A stretch of 64,000 bases of DNA from Daphnia carinata (Eukaryota; Arthropoda; Branchiopoda; Diplostraca; Daphniidae), in the NCBI RefSeq assembly GCF_022539665.2, contig NC_081331.1:620001-684000 (forward strand), written 5' to 3'. This document shows, piece by piece, positions 26,259 through 40,046 of this stretch. Made by a program: the position numbers and the translations under genes. The first letter of the stretch is position 1. The number at the start of each line of letters is the position of its first letter. Under the pieces are notes generated by a model. That model had not been told where the DNA came from. It ran no database searches and saw only the letters and a program-made list of their open reading frames with translations.

Positions 26259-29200
26259 TCTCGGTTACGTTGTCTCTTCTGTGTGCATATCGTTTTGCGA
26301 CGGTGGGTCGGCTATTTTTTTTTTCGAATGTATAAAAGCAATCCAGCGTAGGGTGAGACACTACCTTTATGGGGAGGGGGAGTTTAGCCTTTTGATAAAG
26401 AGCCGTGGATGATTTGCCTTTGCGCTCGTAACGCCCTTTGAGAGGGGGAGGATATGCAGCGGTCGATATAACGATTGAAATAAAAAAAAAAAAACACGGA
26501 TATCAAGGGGTCGTTTACATGCACGTGACTCTCTCACAGCGTGTGTAATATATATTGTCGAGATTGTCACTCTCTCTCGGTGGTTGCCCTTAACAACTAG
26601 CGCATCTCTTTTTTTTTTTTAATGCACGCGCAAATAGGGAAGTGTTGCACCGCACGTTACAATGTTGTACAAAAAAAAAAATGGTGTTTAACGTTGTGGG
26701 GACGTACCGTATCTGCGGGGGTTCTTGTTTATTTGATTCGTAGTTTCATCGCGCGCTGTTTTATTGCAGCTGCCGAGCGATAAAAGAGACCCAACCTCTT
26801 TCATCTGGAAAATGAACAGGCTCATATAAAGGTTACACAATTAAACATTCAAAAGGCAATGTGTGTACATGGGCGGAATAAGATAGTGTTTCCATTGGCA
26901 ACACATCTCTTTGGAGTTCTAATTAGTTTGAAAAAAAAAAAACTTATTTTTTGATGTGTGTGCGCTTTTATTATTCATTGGGCCAATTGAATTCACGTAG
27001 AAACAAGCAACAATTGTTTTACTGCATTGGGATGATTCTTTAGAAAGGGACGTGTTAGATCATCATTCACACACGGGTCCAATGACTTTGTCCCCTATAA
27101 ATAGCCATTAAAAGGAGGACGAAGTGAAAAAAGAAAAACATTGAAAGAAATACAAGTGAGAAACGCAAAGAAAAAAAAAGGAGTCATCCTCGTAACTCAT
27201 TTCCGGCGTATAATGGCTACGCTCTGTTTCAACCGCCAAAATAACCTTCCTCTCAACACAGTCCAACTCGTTTTTTTTTTCTCTTTCAAACTTTGCTATC
27301 CCCCCAAAAATCCTCAATTTAGACTCTCACCCATGCGTGACATCACCTCATCCGTCTGCAAGTGTAAATATAAACAATGATACTACACATATGCGTGTAG
27401 TGATGCACTTTTTTTTTTTTTCCTTTCTGTATATACGGTATATTTATACACACACGTTTACCAGCTATGTGTTTTGCTAGAATCAGACTCTGGGTTGTCC
27501 CGAGTTTCAGTCGAGCGTGACACGCGCCTTCCTCCGCGTGCGGAATGGGACTCAAAAAATGTAGGACGTCTTCAAAAAAAAAAAAAAAAAAAAAAATGTT
27601 TTTTTCGTTTAATTTCACGGGTCTGTGCAAACGAGAAGAGTCATCGGTTGACACAGAGTCATATCGCTAGGGTCGAGTCATCCGCGTGTAGGCGTGGCAG
27701 TAGCTTACACGCGTGCGCTTCCATGTTCGGCCGCAAACTATTGCCTATCCAATGAGTCTGCCCGTATATCCTGCGATAACATTTCACCGCGGCTATACAA
27801 TTCTCAATGGCTGAGGTTTTGTACTACACACGCTCTCATCTCCCAATGAAGGAAAAGCTTTAATACCACAATGAAATTTGAATTTCCTAGCGTTCATTTG
27901 AAATGCGCCTATAAATATATGCATTGGTCTTTAAAGCCATTGCCGATCAGAAGAAACGAGTGCACTGATGCAGCCGCGTTGATTGATAAACACCGGGACA
28001 CGTACACTGTGCGGAAGAAGCCTATACTATCCACGTGATTGTGTTACTCGTGATCGTGCGCCGATGCCGCTGTTTTTTTGGACGGAGGCGATTGGATTTC
28101 GATCCAATATCGAGTCTTTTTTCCTCCTGTGTTCTTGTTTACATTCCATTCGAAAGTCCACGCAAGATTTCCGTCCGTTTGCATCCTCTCATTTATATTG
28201 TCTGTTTCCACGAATCATGGTCCACCTTTGTCATCCCTCGTAGTATTACATAATCTATATCAATTTACGTTGAGAATATGAGACTGTGCCTACGTATATA
28301 TAACGGATGGATTGATTAGCAATTTTGACCGAACCCCATTTGAATTCTAGTGCTAATGTCCCAAACTTGAGCATGTCAGAAATGTCCTAATAGGCCCACA
28401 GTGCGATGACATTTCATAGTATAGATACAGGCTTTCAGGCACTCAATCATTAGAAAATTACATCGGCTAATTGAATTAAAGACTACCCGATGTAGTGTCC
28501 TTCTTAGTCCAAATCTAGTCAGATGATAGGGCGTTAGACGTAACATTCGATATGAGTCGACTGACAAAACGTGAGCCAAGAAAGAACCACTGGTTTTTAC
28601 TGAACGTCATAAGGTGACGGCAATAAATTGGATGAGCAACCAGCACGCGTGAAAAACTGACACGCTCCAGCGGCAACGCGTATCACGCGCTTGGTATGTT
28701 CCAGTTTTTTAGCCGAAAAGAAAAAAATGACTGTCAATCTCCCCCTCTTCCTAGCAAGACAGGAAAGAGCCTTCATCTTCCATCTTCCGTTTGCTGGACG
28801 GATGACTGCAAGTGGATCAACTTTTACACATTCGTAATGGAAACAAACACATCCAAATAAAAATAGAAAAATAATAACCAACAAACAAGCGCGGCGGATG
28901 CAAATAGAAGATTTAGGTGATGGATGGGGGAGGTGTCGCCCTCACACGTACACCCACTAACAGCAGCAGTAAAAAGATGATTAAAGACTGTTATGTACCG
29001 CACGACGCCCATCCTCGGAGTCCGTTTCGATAAGAAATCTCTCGCTGCACCGGTTCAACATTTACATATTTCCATGATGAGTTGATTGCTGACTAAAGCA
29101 AAGGCCTCGAAAAACACTGTCTGACCCCGCTATGTATAGCCAAATGACGAACTGTTCGGGTTATTTACGGCCGTTGGACTTACACAGTGCCGCGTGCTAA

Positions 29201-30707
29201 CATCATGTTCGAACGGAACAACCCAAATCATTACAACAAAAAAAGACTATAAATTAGTCAAGACATTGCAAATAGCTATAGTAAAACATTCTCGACACTC
29301 GAGTTATTCAAATTGGTTTCTTTCGCCATTCTACAAATGACAAACGAGGCTGTTATTTAAATAGAAAATTCAGCAGAGGTTGACGGCCGTGTTAGTGTTT
29401 CGTGGTTTTTCTTATAACTCACGGCCACTCCCTACATATTTATGGACGGCGTTTGTAAAAGAGTTGTGCCGACACACTTCTCGTGTCCCGCAATCATTCG
29501 TCAGACGAGATAAATAAGGTTATGCTACGTTCGTTTTCATTGCGTTGAGGCTGCGTTCTGTATGAGTCAAGTGGTGCGGGAATACAAACGAAAGAACGAT
29601 GAGTTGCCTATCGAACTGAAAGACGAATGAACCCTAGTAAAAGAGAGGGGCAAAGCTATGTGTTTATTCTTTTTTTTTTAGAGAAAGAATCACTTGTTTT
29701 TCAAAGCGAAAAATAACTTGACAAAAGAGCAAACATGTGTACGAACAACAGTCAAACCCAGTTTTTCAACATCCTGCCGGTTTGCACAATATTTGCATTT
29801 GAATCGCATCGTGTTTCGGTTCGTGTGTTTGTCTCAAAATAAACGTTTAAACAATAGACGTTTGAAACAAAAAAGCAAAAACAAAGCGATGATTGCCTTG
29901 ACTTTTGGCCAATGTTCGTCTGTAATCATGTGCCCTAGAACAACATCGAGAGAATTGTGTATACCAACGGGATATGCATCTCCATTCGCATCAAATTGCA
30001 AACTCACAACAAAAAAAAAACGGGAGTGCAATAACGTGTTTGTCTCTTCCGGTTCTTCGACCCCGCCATGTTGCTGATTTAGAAGGCTGTTGGAATATAC
30101 CGATGCCATTTCACTTGAAGACCTTTGGTATACATGGACTCGCATGGAACTCTGATTATACATTTTTGTTTTCTCAAACGAAGGATAAGACACCAAGTCA
30201 TTCGTCACAATCTTTTAGGAAACGACGAGCGGGGATTTGGGGATATTATTGCACACGCTTGAACAAACATTTGAGGCCGTCCGGTCACGTCGTGCTCCGC
30301 CATCTCGTCTTGCCATCTTGTATGGCTTTTTTTTTACTCAAAACATCACAGTATACACACAAAAGGCGTGCACATTGCAGCACGTCAGCTGCCTATTGTC
30401 ATGTTGATCCCTATTTTGACTGTGTAGATCGTTGCGGTCATTACAAGACGGAAGAAACGGGAGAGCCGGCAAGCAGTCGCGGGGGTTCGGCGCCTTATTT
30501 GCCTTATTAAGTGATAGTCAACCGCAATCGGGGGCGTCGCCGCCAATCCCGATTCTAAACCGAATCGTTTCAATTTACTGGCTAGCGAATACATTTTCTT
30601 GGGGGTGCTTACTGGTTTGCTGTACCGGTCACGATACCCCGGTTCGTGAAACCCCGATCATATTCGCATAACAAAGCGCGTTCTGTAGATACAATACTGC
30701 GCTAGAA

Positions 30708-30724
30708 AGAGAGAGAGAGAGAGA
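30708..30724. repeat. (AG)n microsatellite
   Basis: AG dinucleotide run of about 17 bases in non-coding DNA. No function is indicated. Confidence 0.85.
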
Positions 30725-33700
30725 AGCCTTGTTATTGTGCGATACTCAATACTTCCTCTGATCCGATTGCTGTTTGCATCGATGCCTTCGGAATTTTAGA
30801 ACGCGGACAACGACTAACGCCACGTGATGGCTGGATTCATTATTGCAAGAAATCCAAGGAAAATTGTTTCATCGAGATTTCAAATAGTTTAAACAGGCAG
30901 AGGAACAAAAGGACGTGCTGAATTTTGAAATATTGCGTCTACAGTAGAAACACTGTTTTCCTCATTATCTCTCAAACAGTCGGCACTATCTCGACCATCA
31001 ACCCGACCCTCGTGTGCTCAAAAGCCTTGTTTTACTAGGGCATGTAAAGAAACACAAGACGTTTGTTTAGACGTGACGCCACAGACGGACCGTGCAACAG
31101 GTTAGTGCAACATTTTCACATGTAATGCCACCAATGAGGGTGTGTTGAAACGAGTACGCGCACATTCGTTCTAAATCCCGCGGCAATCGTTGGGGATTTG
31201 TCGTGCCCGTTGAAACACAAACACACAAACTGTTTGTTCGGGCCGGCGTATGCGAGAGCTTCAAGCGATAACGAATCTCTCGTTTGTCAACGAGTCCGAC
31301 AAAAGCAATAATATGGCCTTATAAAGAAAAGAAAAAGCCGCCAACAGTTCCACAGGGTGTTGAAACAACATGTTCGTGTGTCAATGTTGTACTCTTATCG
31401 CATCGTGTGACAAGCCTATGCAAATAATTTCAACGTGATGCAGAACGAGAAGGATTAGTTTTGCGTTCAAGGTTTTTGAGTCAATGCCGTTCCAGCGTCA
31501 TAAAATGCATTTACGAAAGCTAGATTATACAATAGCTTTTATGAGGGATTTGAAATGGTTTGACACCAATGCAATAGACATGTGCACGAGCGCAACGTAA
31601 CGAGGGCGACAAAAAGCCCACATTTATTTTTATTAATTAATGTAGACTAGACTCTGTTCGATTTTTAGGATTGGGCAATATTCTCAAATGTAATAACAGC
31701 TACTGGGCGTACTTCCCTACACGGAACCGGACGGCTCGACTCCGATTGCCGTGCACCGAAGGGTGAAAATCCGTGCGTCAATGGATTTGTAATGTACAAT
31801 ATTAATAGAACCGGACAGGTCATGCTACTTGCTACCGTGTTTGGCATTGTTGACGGTATAAAGCACACAATGAAGTAGGATACGAAAAAGAAAGAGAGAA
31901 AGACCCAAGAACGGCAAAAACAAGCCAATGTACTATAAAGATTCGTTATGTTATTATTACGCGTATCTCATATCGTTCCAGTGATGACCTCATGAGCCTT
32001 TTGAGCGGCACTGTATTGAATCGCTCCCCCTTTTTCTTTTTCACCTTTTCTTCTTGTTGGTACACCTTTCAATTTGGCCATCACAAAAAATCGAGGGGGA
32101 AGCAACAACAACAGATCCGATATCTGCCTCTTTAATAACGCGTCGACAGTCAACCATATACACACATATATGTTATTAATCATCTATATTTATGATATAT
32201 CAGGACATGCATATACCCCCCGTCAGTATATAGCCCATATCGTTTTTCCACGTGGTCGGCCACCAGCTATAACGACTGGGGTGCGCAACAAAACACACAC
32301 ATATATATAGTCAGAGAGAGAAAAGTATAGTCCACTGTACTTCACATAGATCCTCAATGTGTTTCCGGTTGGGCGACCTCTGTTTTTCCAAAATAGTACA
32401 GGCAAAAACAGCAGACTCCAGCAATGTCCGGGCCCATTCAAACATCCCCCCTTTTTTTTTTATTTAATACTCTGTTCAGTGGATGTCCCGCATTACATAT
32501 AAGGCAGTCGAACATATGGAAAGAGTATCGAATTCGACCGAGCATCACACAACAACAACAACTGTTTTCGTGTGCGCTAATGAGTGAACGCGTCGCTGGT
32601 CGTAACGTACCGCTGTTGTGTTTAGCTGCAACACGCACACACCCTGATTACGTTATAATGTAGTCTACTTTTTCTGTTTGACCTTTGTCACCTTTTTCAT
32701 GTTGCAGAACTATTTTGAAAAAGGATGAATGAAAAAAAAAAGCTCTCATGTGGTGCTCTAGAATTCATTTCACATCATACTATTGCACGAAACGATAAAG
32801 AGATATGAAAATGGGGTTTAAGAGTTGTTCTTTTAATACGACATAATCTTCAAATTCGTTGGTTCGTTGGTAAATTAGGTTTTCTTTTCCCCCTTAATGT
32901 GATAAGCAGTAAGTCAATAAAGAGATTTGAAATTTTTTACGATTGAACGAAAGCCAAAAGGTGGATTGCAAATGATGAAATGGAAACGACATGCTCTATA
33001 GATGTGCTTTACAAACATGTTGTTTTGCAAGTAAAATGAGTCCATGTGCTTCGCTGAAAAAGGTGGTAACTGATAATTGGATAAGTCATTCCTTTTTATT
33101 GCACCGGCAATACAATCTAAACGGAGAAAAAATAGTTTGATTTATAATGAGACTAAGTAACGGAAACAACCAAGGTCTAAAGAACCATTGGGTACAGCCA
33201 TTCGATCCTGATGACGGCAGAAGGGTCGCGTTACGGGCAATAGCTACTGGAACATCATCGACTCATCCGTTAGTTCATGAAATCAAAACGAAACGTCGCA
33301 AAGCGGGGATTTTTGCAGAGGTAAATACAGGCGCCAATGGAACGTCTGGAGAAACATGGACCATCTATCGGATCTTATTCACGGACTCATTTGCATTAGT
33401 TTGTTTTTTCATGCGATGCTCTAATTTACGATGCTTCAAGGTTAGGTACAATGACGCAATACGTAACGAGAAACCGTAGTTCTTAAACATTTTCTTTGTT
33501 TCTATTGCGATCCCGTCTTCAGATATTCTGAACTAGACGTCCTTTGCAAAACATTTATTGTAAACTTTATGAAATGTACTGAAGCAAGATTTCGAATCGT
33601 AAACGCCGCGTAGCACCATCTGTCTTACAGAAACCAAACCAGCGAACATTGTCGACGACTGGTATGATGCAGTTCGTCATAAATCCATCAAGCGTATCTT

Positions 33701-33936
33701 TCTACTAGTAATCGGAATTGTCATTTGATTTTGTGTTCTTAATCTAAAAATTATATGATGGTGGTATAAAATGCAGTGCGGCTGCACTGTACCATGGCTT
33801 GGGAATAGTTTCCTGCGGGAAACACACACTACGTCCAATTGGATAGTAGCATCTTCGTCATGGACGGGCTCGACGGAATGGAAAATGGAATCCACTGCAC
33901 AGGATTCCTGCACAACGCCAAACAGAAATTTGGCTG

Positions 33937-33964
33937 GAATGATTTTACGTGAATGATTTTACGT
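33937..33964. repeat. 14-base perfect tandem duplication
   Basis: The unit GAATGATTTTACGT occurs twice in direct succession with no mismatch. It looks like a replication-slippage duplication. No gene overlaps it. Confidence 0.9.
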
Positions 33965-34396
33965 GGACTTACTGGGCATCATTAAATAACATAAATTATT
34001 GATTTAAAATTTAACTAGATAATCAAATATTTTTCAATCATTTTGTCGTTAATTAATTATAAGTGTAATTTTTAAATTTAATTTTTTTAATCTCTTCGTA
34101 CAGGGGGGTTGTTATTAGTTCACGGCTATTCCGCTAGGGCTCGTAGAAGTGGATGATAAGTAAAAGGTTATTTTTATTTTCCTGTTTTGTTAATTTCGGT
34201 TAAAAATTTGCACTCATTATTATTGCAAATTGTTGTTTTAAAAATGGTTTGTGTATTCTAAAGCTATAATTGTTCATTGTATCACATGACGGTGACGTAA
34301 TGGAAGGTCAACAATTCATTCATCGTTTCTGCTTCCTAAAATTGTTTTTTGTTGTTCATCTGGTTATATTTCAATGGTTTTTCATGCAACCAAATG

Positions 34397-34402
34397 TTTA
34401 TT
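34397..34402 (-). terminator. Possible ODAD2 polyadenylation signal
   Basis: AATAAA on the minus strand, about 370 bases after the ODAD2 stop codon. It is the nearest clear signal I see, and its use is inferred. Confidence 0.4.
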
Positions 34403-34767
34403 CTGAATTTCAAGTGTTTTTCTGAGAAGTAGAACAAAAGTTTTGGCACAGTGCATTGGAAATGGTGCAAGCAGAAAACATCGTTTCTGGCAGCCATTTT
34501 GTATGCGACTAGTCGGTTCTCGGACGTACTCGATGTAAGTCGTCGTTATCACAGGTTCCAATACGCGCGGTAAGTAATCGTAGATTTCATATTCATTTGA
34601 TGTTACATTGATTGATACACTCACACAAAACTGTGAGAAATTCATCTTAAGCATTTCGACTAAATTCAATTAGAGAAATTCCATGCTGATGTCCGTACGT
34701 GTGTAATTCGTTTTCTACTTTAGCAGTAATAATTTGTCTTAAACTAAAGTGAATGGTTGCAAACGTT

Positions 34768-37701
34768 TCAGGCGTTGTGTATGAAATTTCGAATGTTACT
34801 TAAACATCCTGCTGCAGCCGATTGAATTTCAACGTCGCCACATCCAACCAATTTCAGCAATAGCTATAGTTTCCATTGAGGTAAGAGAAACAAACATTGA
34901 ACTGCGTTTTAAGATCTAAACTTAGTATGTTTGCTACAGTTACCATGACAGCTCCATGATGATGAAGAATGAAACAATTTTCGCGATCAGACGAGACCTG
35001 ATGAAGAGCTTTAGCTGCCGCCCTTCTTAAATCTAGATGGCTCGATCGTAAATAGCCGATAAGTGGCTTAACTCCACCACCTTGACCTAGTTGAGCCGGA
35101 TTACCTGGCCATCGACAACACTCTGCAATCGCTTCGGCGACGCGTAACTTTAGATCTCGATTTTTCTGTCCAAATAAAGTCTTCGTCAACTAAAACGTAC
35201 TCTTTCATAGGAAGAGATTAAATCATACATGTCTAACTAGTGATGCCAGTAGAGTCACAACGTGATGGTCAGAAAGAACGGCGAGAGTTTCATCTTCGGT
35301 GGCCATGCGAGCCACAGCCGCAGCAGCCGCCGTCACCACTTCTAATTCCGGGGCTCGAAGGAGACTTACCAAAAGTTCCAGTCCGCCGACCAAACTACGA
35401 GCTACTTCCCCCGCTCTCTTTCATTAAGTAAAACAAGCAAAGATGTTGTTGAAATGTTGACACTGAATTGTTTTTATGATTTAGAATTTACTTTTGAACG
35501 TTCGGAGAAAGCAGCAATGGCGGAAGCCGCTCCCGCTTGCACCACGGGAGATGGATGTTTGAGTAGTGACCATAAAAGTCTGGCGGCATCGATGGTTTCC
35601 AATAGTTCTAAAGCCGCTACATCAGCCGTCAAGTTGGCCATGGTCAAGGCAGCTGCTGACAACAACCCGGGATGATTACCAGAGAGCAACCAGACAAAAC
35701 GTGGCACTGCACGCTCTGTACGGAGTAAGGCTAGGCTCTCTGGATCTGTTCCAATCACTGAAATGCTGCTTACGATTGGCAAAAGCACCTGTGAAAGGTA
35801 AATACTCCTTAGTGGTGAACATGTTGTCTGTTAATTAGACATTGTTCTATCGTACTGACCTCTTCTGTAGATTGATTCAAATGACGAATGAAGATGCGAA
35901 CTATGCCCAACTGTCTGAATCGATCACGAGCTTCCGGCGAGAGAGATAATTTCCACACGGCAGTTGAAACAGCCTTTAGCAGCGATATGTTAACTTGTGG
36001 TTTTTCCACTTGCTTTTCCTCAACGTGAGATGTTGGCCGATCGATTTGAATTTGCAGTTCTAATGGCTGCTCGTCTTCTGGTCTGCTACGTGGTATGGTG
36101 TAATTGGAGGCCATCTGCAGTAGGTATTCGCCTTGTTTAAGAACCCAAACGAGCGTTTCTGTTGCTTTCAGTTGCGTCAAAACCCGGCGATTTGCTTCAT
36201 CTTCGGCAAACTGTGATTTACCGTGTTAAAAAAAAGAAACAACTGTCAATGTTTGTGGTGGAAAGAGAAGGTCCGATCATACGTGAGCAATGGTGGACGC
36301 GCAAAGTGTTTGCAATGTTTCACAATCGTAGCGCATGTGGCGTAACAGTTGGCCAAGTAACATATCAGCCCTAACTGACGCACGGAAGATATCCTAATGG
36401 AAGCCAATGTCTTTTTTTTTTTTTAGAGCTGTGTAGTTAAAATTACAAATTAAAACAACGTACGTCAGCCGCACACTGGTGGATGACTCCATTAACTGCA
36501 GTTAGGAGCTCAAAATCCAGCTCGGAATCCGAACAAACAGAAGCCGCCATGGCTCTTCTACTAGTTGACCTTTAGTGAGTATGTGTGTTATTGATTTATG
36601 TTGTGATATGGTTTTAGGAAAATCGAGAAGCATAATTGTGGAAATAATGAATACTTTGGTTTCAGATTGACAGACGGCCGCGGACCAATGGTAGTGCTGG
36701 CTACCGAAGGAGCTCGATGGTGCGGCAGAGACGAAGAAGTTGCTTGTGGGTTCTCTCGATACACACCTCCAATGGACAGAGTCAATCTCGTCAAAAGCGG
36801 AATTCCTCCTGCTAGGTACATATCACGACGGGCTGACGAGCTGTAACTTAAAGATCTTAATGCTTTGGCAGCCGCAGTAGCCGCTTGGATTTTCTGTTTA
36901 GTTGCAGCTTTCAAATTGAATTCGTCCGTTGTCATGACCACCGGCGCATTTTGGATATCTAACAAATCTACCTGAGATGACCGTACAATCCAATAAAGAA
37001 AATGTTAATCATAATGCAAAATAATTGAACGCACCAGCAGAGGTACAGCGCCAGCTTTACGGGTAAGCATTCTGGAACGATGATTGTTAACAGCGTGAGC
37101 TAATGTACCGGCGGCCAGACACCGGACGTCTGGTTCTGCTTCTGACAGGAGCTTTACGACCGTAGCGATACCGGATTTCATGACTAACAAGCGCTGGAAA
37201 TGCTGGATTTTAACCATATTTTGTAATACTCTTAAGGCAGCCACTTTACACTTGTGGTCATCAGCTTCCAGAACGTTGATGAGGACATCAACTGCCTCCG
37301 AATTCTCCAAAGCTTGCTGGCACATAGGAAGAGCGAGATCGTAGCGGTTCAAGCCGCAAAGCGCTAATAACGTTGCTGTAGGACTTCCAAACTATTCGAT
37401 TGTCACATAAAAGTATATTAGAAATCAATGAAACTTAAAGATTTACCTTAATGTATTTGACGACTTTGAGCAGGAACCAATATTGTGGAGAAAGTTCTGA
37501 ATCGGGAATGAATTGCCTGGGCAAAATGGGCAGTTCGTCGTCTTCAGACTCTTCCGATTCTTCAGGTTTTTGATGTTCGTTGTTCGTTGCATGGCCATTG
37601 ACGTAATCAGTTTGGGACATTGCCATTGAAATAGATCTCGTGGACTGCTGCGAAATCCTTCTTCCATTGCAGTTAACTCTTCGCCTCCTCGATCTAGCCA
37701 T
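34768..37701 (-). CDS. odad2: Outer dynein arm docking complex subunit 2 (ARMC4), armadillo-repeat protein
   Basis: ARMC4/ODAD2 (Drosophila gudu) helps attach outer dynein arms to axonemal microtubules in motile cilia and flagella. I reconstruct ten exons of about 764 codons: 37447-37701, 37035-37391, about 36676-36971, 36464-36569, 36283-36393, 35860-36210, 35492-35788, 35238-35417, 34944-35189 and 34768-34863. All junctions are GT-AG and keep phase. The donor of exon 3 has an alternative near 36656. The N-terminus is basic (MARSRRRR) then acidic; the frame stays open upstream of 37701 but has no other ATG. The rest is armadillo repeats. Diagnostic similarity to vertebrate ARMC4 is seen in ARLLWSLLKHP, VGGLELLVSLLR, AEAIAECCRWPGN and the last repeat ending AAAGCLSNIRN. 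The protein is shorter than vertebrate ARMC4 (over 1000 residues), nearer to insect gudu. No break is seen. Confidence 0.88.
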
Positions 37702-39979
37702 CTTGCTTTCCTCAAAGAAACAAACACGATTGCCAGCTGAGTTACCTGTATTTGTATCGGTATCCGAGTATTGATCAAACACAATGGCTGTTAACACCTC
37801 AACTGTTGGTATGGTAACTAACTCGGTAGTCCGACAGGTGATTATGCAGTAACCGCATTGACGTTAGAATTTGATAATCGATTTTTAATGAATTTTTATT
37901 CTACTTAACTATTGACAGATCGATCCGCTCCACTTTCGCCATCGTTCACGTCTAGCCACTACGTTGTTTAACATCGTGCCAGCAAAATGAAAGAGGACAA
38001 GTCGGGTACGTGAAGGATTTTCCCACAACATCTGGAAATGCTGACGCCACCTAAAAGCAAGTAATGTTTAATGCGGCATTGGACGCAATTGTTGACACGA
38101 TTTCAATATTATTTAGTCAAAAAAGCAAATTTACGATGGATTCTCTGTAATGTCTGACAAGAAATCAGGTTAGGGTGTCACGGTAAGCCCCATTTAAATG
38201 ACGACAGTTTGTTCATCAAAATTGTTGAGGCGACCTTTTGATTTTTCGTGTTGCGTACGGTTTTTGCGTCGATCCCCTAGTCAAGAACTTTTTGTATTTA
38301 GACAAACAACGACCGACTTTTTCTTATTATTCGGTGGGCACAATATTACGAAAGAAGGGATTTTTGACGAGAAGAATTCCGCTGAGTTTCGCAAATATTC
38401 CTTTTAAATTTTGCTTGTATAGAACACATCCGTCGAAGGGCAAAGTTCTACAGTCCCGATCATTTCGTCGGCGTCACCGGACGCTACGTTTTGCTGATGA
38501 AAGGGAGCATGTAGGCCATCGTCAATACCAAAGTGGTATCTCACAATCGACAGTTCCTTATTATTTACTGTTTACTTTCTCTCAAAGCACACTAGACGAA
38601 TACTGCGATGATCTTTTACATCCGCTATCGTTACAGCAAAACGTGTTTGCCAAACACATGTTTTCCTTTAAACGCTTTTGAAAAAAAAAAAAAGCAATTT
38701 AACTAATCCAATAACCGCTTCTGTTTAAAAGCCAATAGCTCAAGGCCTGATTCCCTTCTAAAAGAGCAGCATACAAAGTAAATGGAGACAAAAGATGGGT
38801 GTTTACCAAGTCAAAATGGTCTTGATGGCGATGCGAGGCGATCCCTGAAAGGAGGATTTGCTATCAGCGGAAGATTTGAGCAAGCCGGTCAAAGTTTATT
38901 CTCTCCTTCTCCCATGCGTTGGGTGCGCTTAGCTATTATCGTTGGATGCAGAAACACTCCTTGGCAAATAAAATCAAGCAATTCTTTTTCTTTTTCTCTT
39001 TAAAATAAAATTCGATCGTCATTTCATATCCAGCCGTTGGAGACAGCTGCTCGATAGTCATGGTCTGCATACACCACTATTGACAAGATTACCGAGTCTC
39101 CGGAGTAAATACGAAAAGGAAATTGCCTGACTCGACTGTATTCTCCCACCTCCCCCTTCTTTCGATCCGCTACACACAAAAAGAAGATAAGCAAGCACAC
39201 TTTTGCATAGTTGAAACTAGCCTTCGACAAAGTAGCAAACAAAACCAATCCTGTTGTCCTCTTTTCAGCCATCATGATAAAAACAAACGCAGAAGTTCCT
39301 TTAACTGAAGTAGATGCACTTTTGTTGCTGATAATGCATCATTTAACAATGAAATCAATTGCCTTGTTTGTTTTTTTTTGTGTTTTTCTAGAATTTTCTG
39401 GGTGTTCGCGATATACAATGGAAATCGTCTTTAACTTACAAACCATAATTTTGGTTTATAAAGACTATTAGCCAATTAGCACAAAAACGTTTCCGACCTT
39501 GTTTCTACGTTTGTTCGCAATCCATTGCGTCTCGTCAATATTAGGACAAATAGCCATTAGCTTTTCTTAAGAAAAATGTGCAGACTATGGAGAATCCCAT
39601 TGAACCATATACGTAGTATTTTTGGATGCGTATAGATTATTATCGAAATTCAAGGTTATTATTTTATTTTCAGGGTGGCACACATCTCATTCTGTTTCCA
39701 TGTCCGAGGACAGGGCCCATTTGGTTTTATCTTGTTGAAACAGCTACGCTTTGGCGAATCGAAAAGAAAAAAAAAGGGTGTTGTGTCTGCTATTTTACCG
39801 CCTACTCTCTCGGACCCTGGACTAACTGCTGTCCAGCAAGTTTTGGATCGCCCGTCGACCCCTTTTTCGCCGATCCTCCCTCCGACCCACGAATTGTGAA
39901 AAACAGTGTACTGCATAAGTCATGTACGTTGGTGAAGGCCTGAAGGTGTATCAACGGACGAGAAGCTGAGCGTTGTCTC
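37702..39979. other. Intergenic DNA between ODAD2 and apolipophorin
   Basis: The head-to-head promoters of ODAD2 (minus) and the apolipophorin gene (plus) must lie here. I see no supported gene. A 147-codon open frame at 38238-38681 has no recognisable motif. Two short ATG-led segments followed by GT (37987, reading MKEDKSG; about 38150, reading MSDKKSG) could be isolated first exons, but I cannot find what they would join. Confidence 0.5.
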
Positions 39980-39987
39980 TATAAAAA
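39980..39987 (+). promoter_or_regulatory. TATA box of the apolipophorin gene
   Basis: TATAAAAA stands 67 bases before the start codon. It would place the transcription start near 40010 and give a short 5' UTR of about 35-40 bases, as is common for highly expressed secreted-protein genes. The assignment rests on position and consensus only. Confidence 0.6.
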
Positions 39988-40046
39988 GGAGACAAGTTCC
40001 ACTGGCTCTTTGTCTATCGTTGGTGCGTCCATCGTACGAAACCAAC

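Larger units (their letters stand above)
17942..34396. other. Gene-poor region between U6 pair and ODAD2
   Basis: I find no gene here that I can support. All longer open frames (the largest near 19813-20343 on the minus strand and 29974-30510 on the plus strand, both under 180 codons) lack recognisable domains. The first consists largely of translated homopolymers. Features seen are A/T runs, a C run of 16 (21864-21879), a G run of 14 (26245-26258), an (AG)n tract (30708-30724) and a 14-base tandem duplication (33937-33964). Segments at about 22.4-23.4, 28.3-29.65, 30.7-32.45 and 32.76-34.4 kb lack long homopolymers. One exon-like open frame is at 31669-31878. Confidence 0.5.

Noticed and set aside
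29974-30510. 178-codon plus-strand open frame
   Set aside because: No recognisable domain, mixed composition, and an equally long overlapping minus-strand frame.
38238-38681. 147-codon plus-strand open frame between ODAD2 and apolipophorin
   Set aside because: No motif or splice context; treated as chance.
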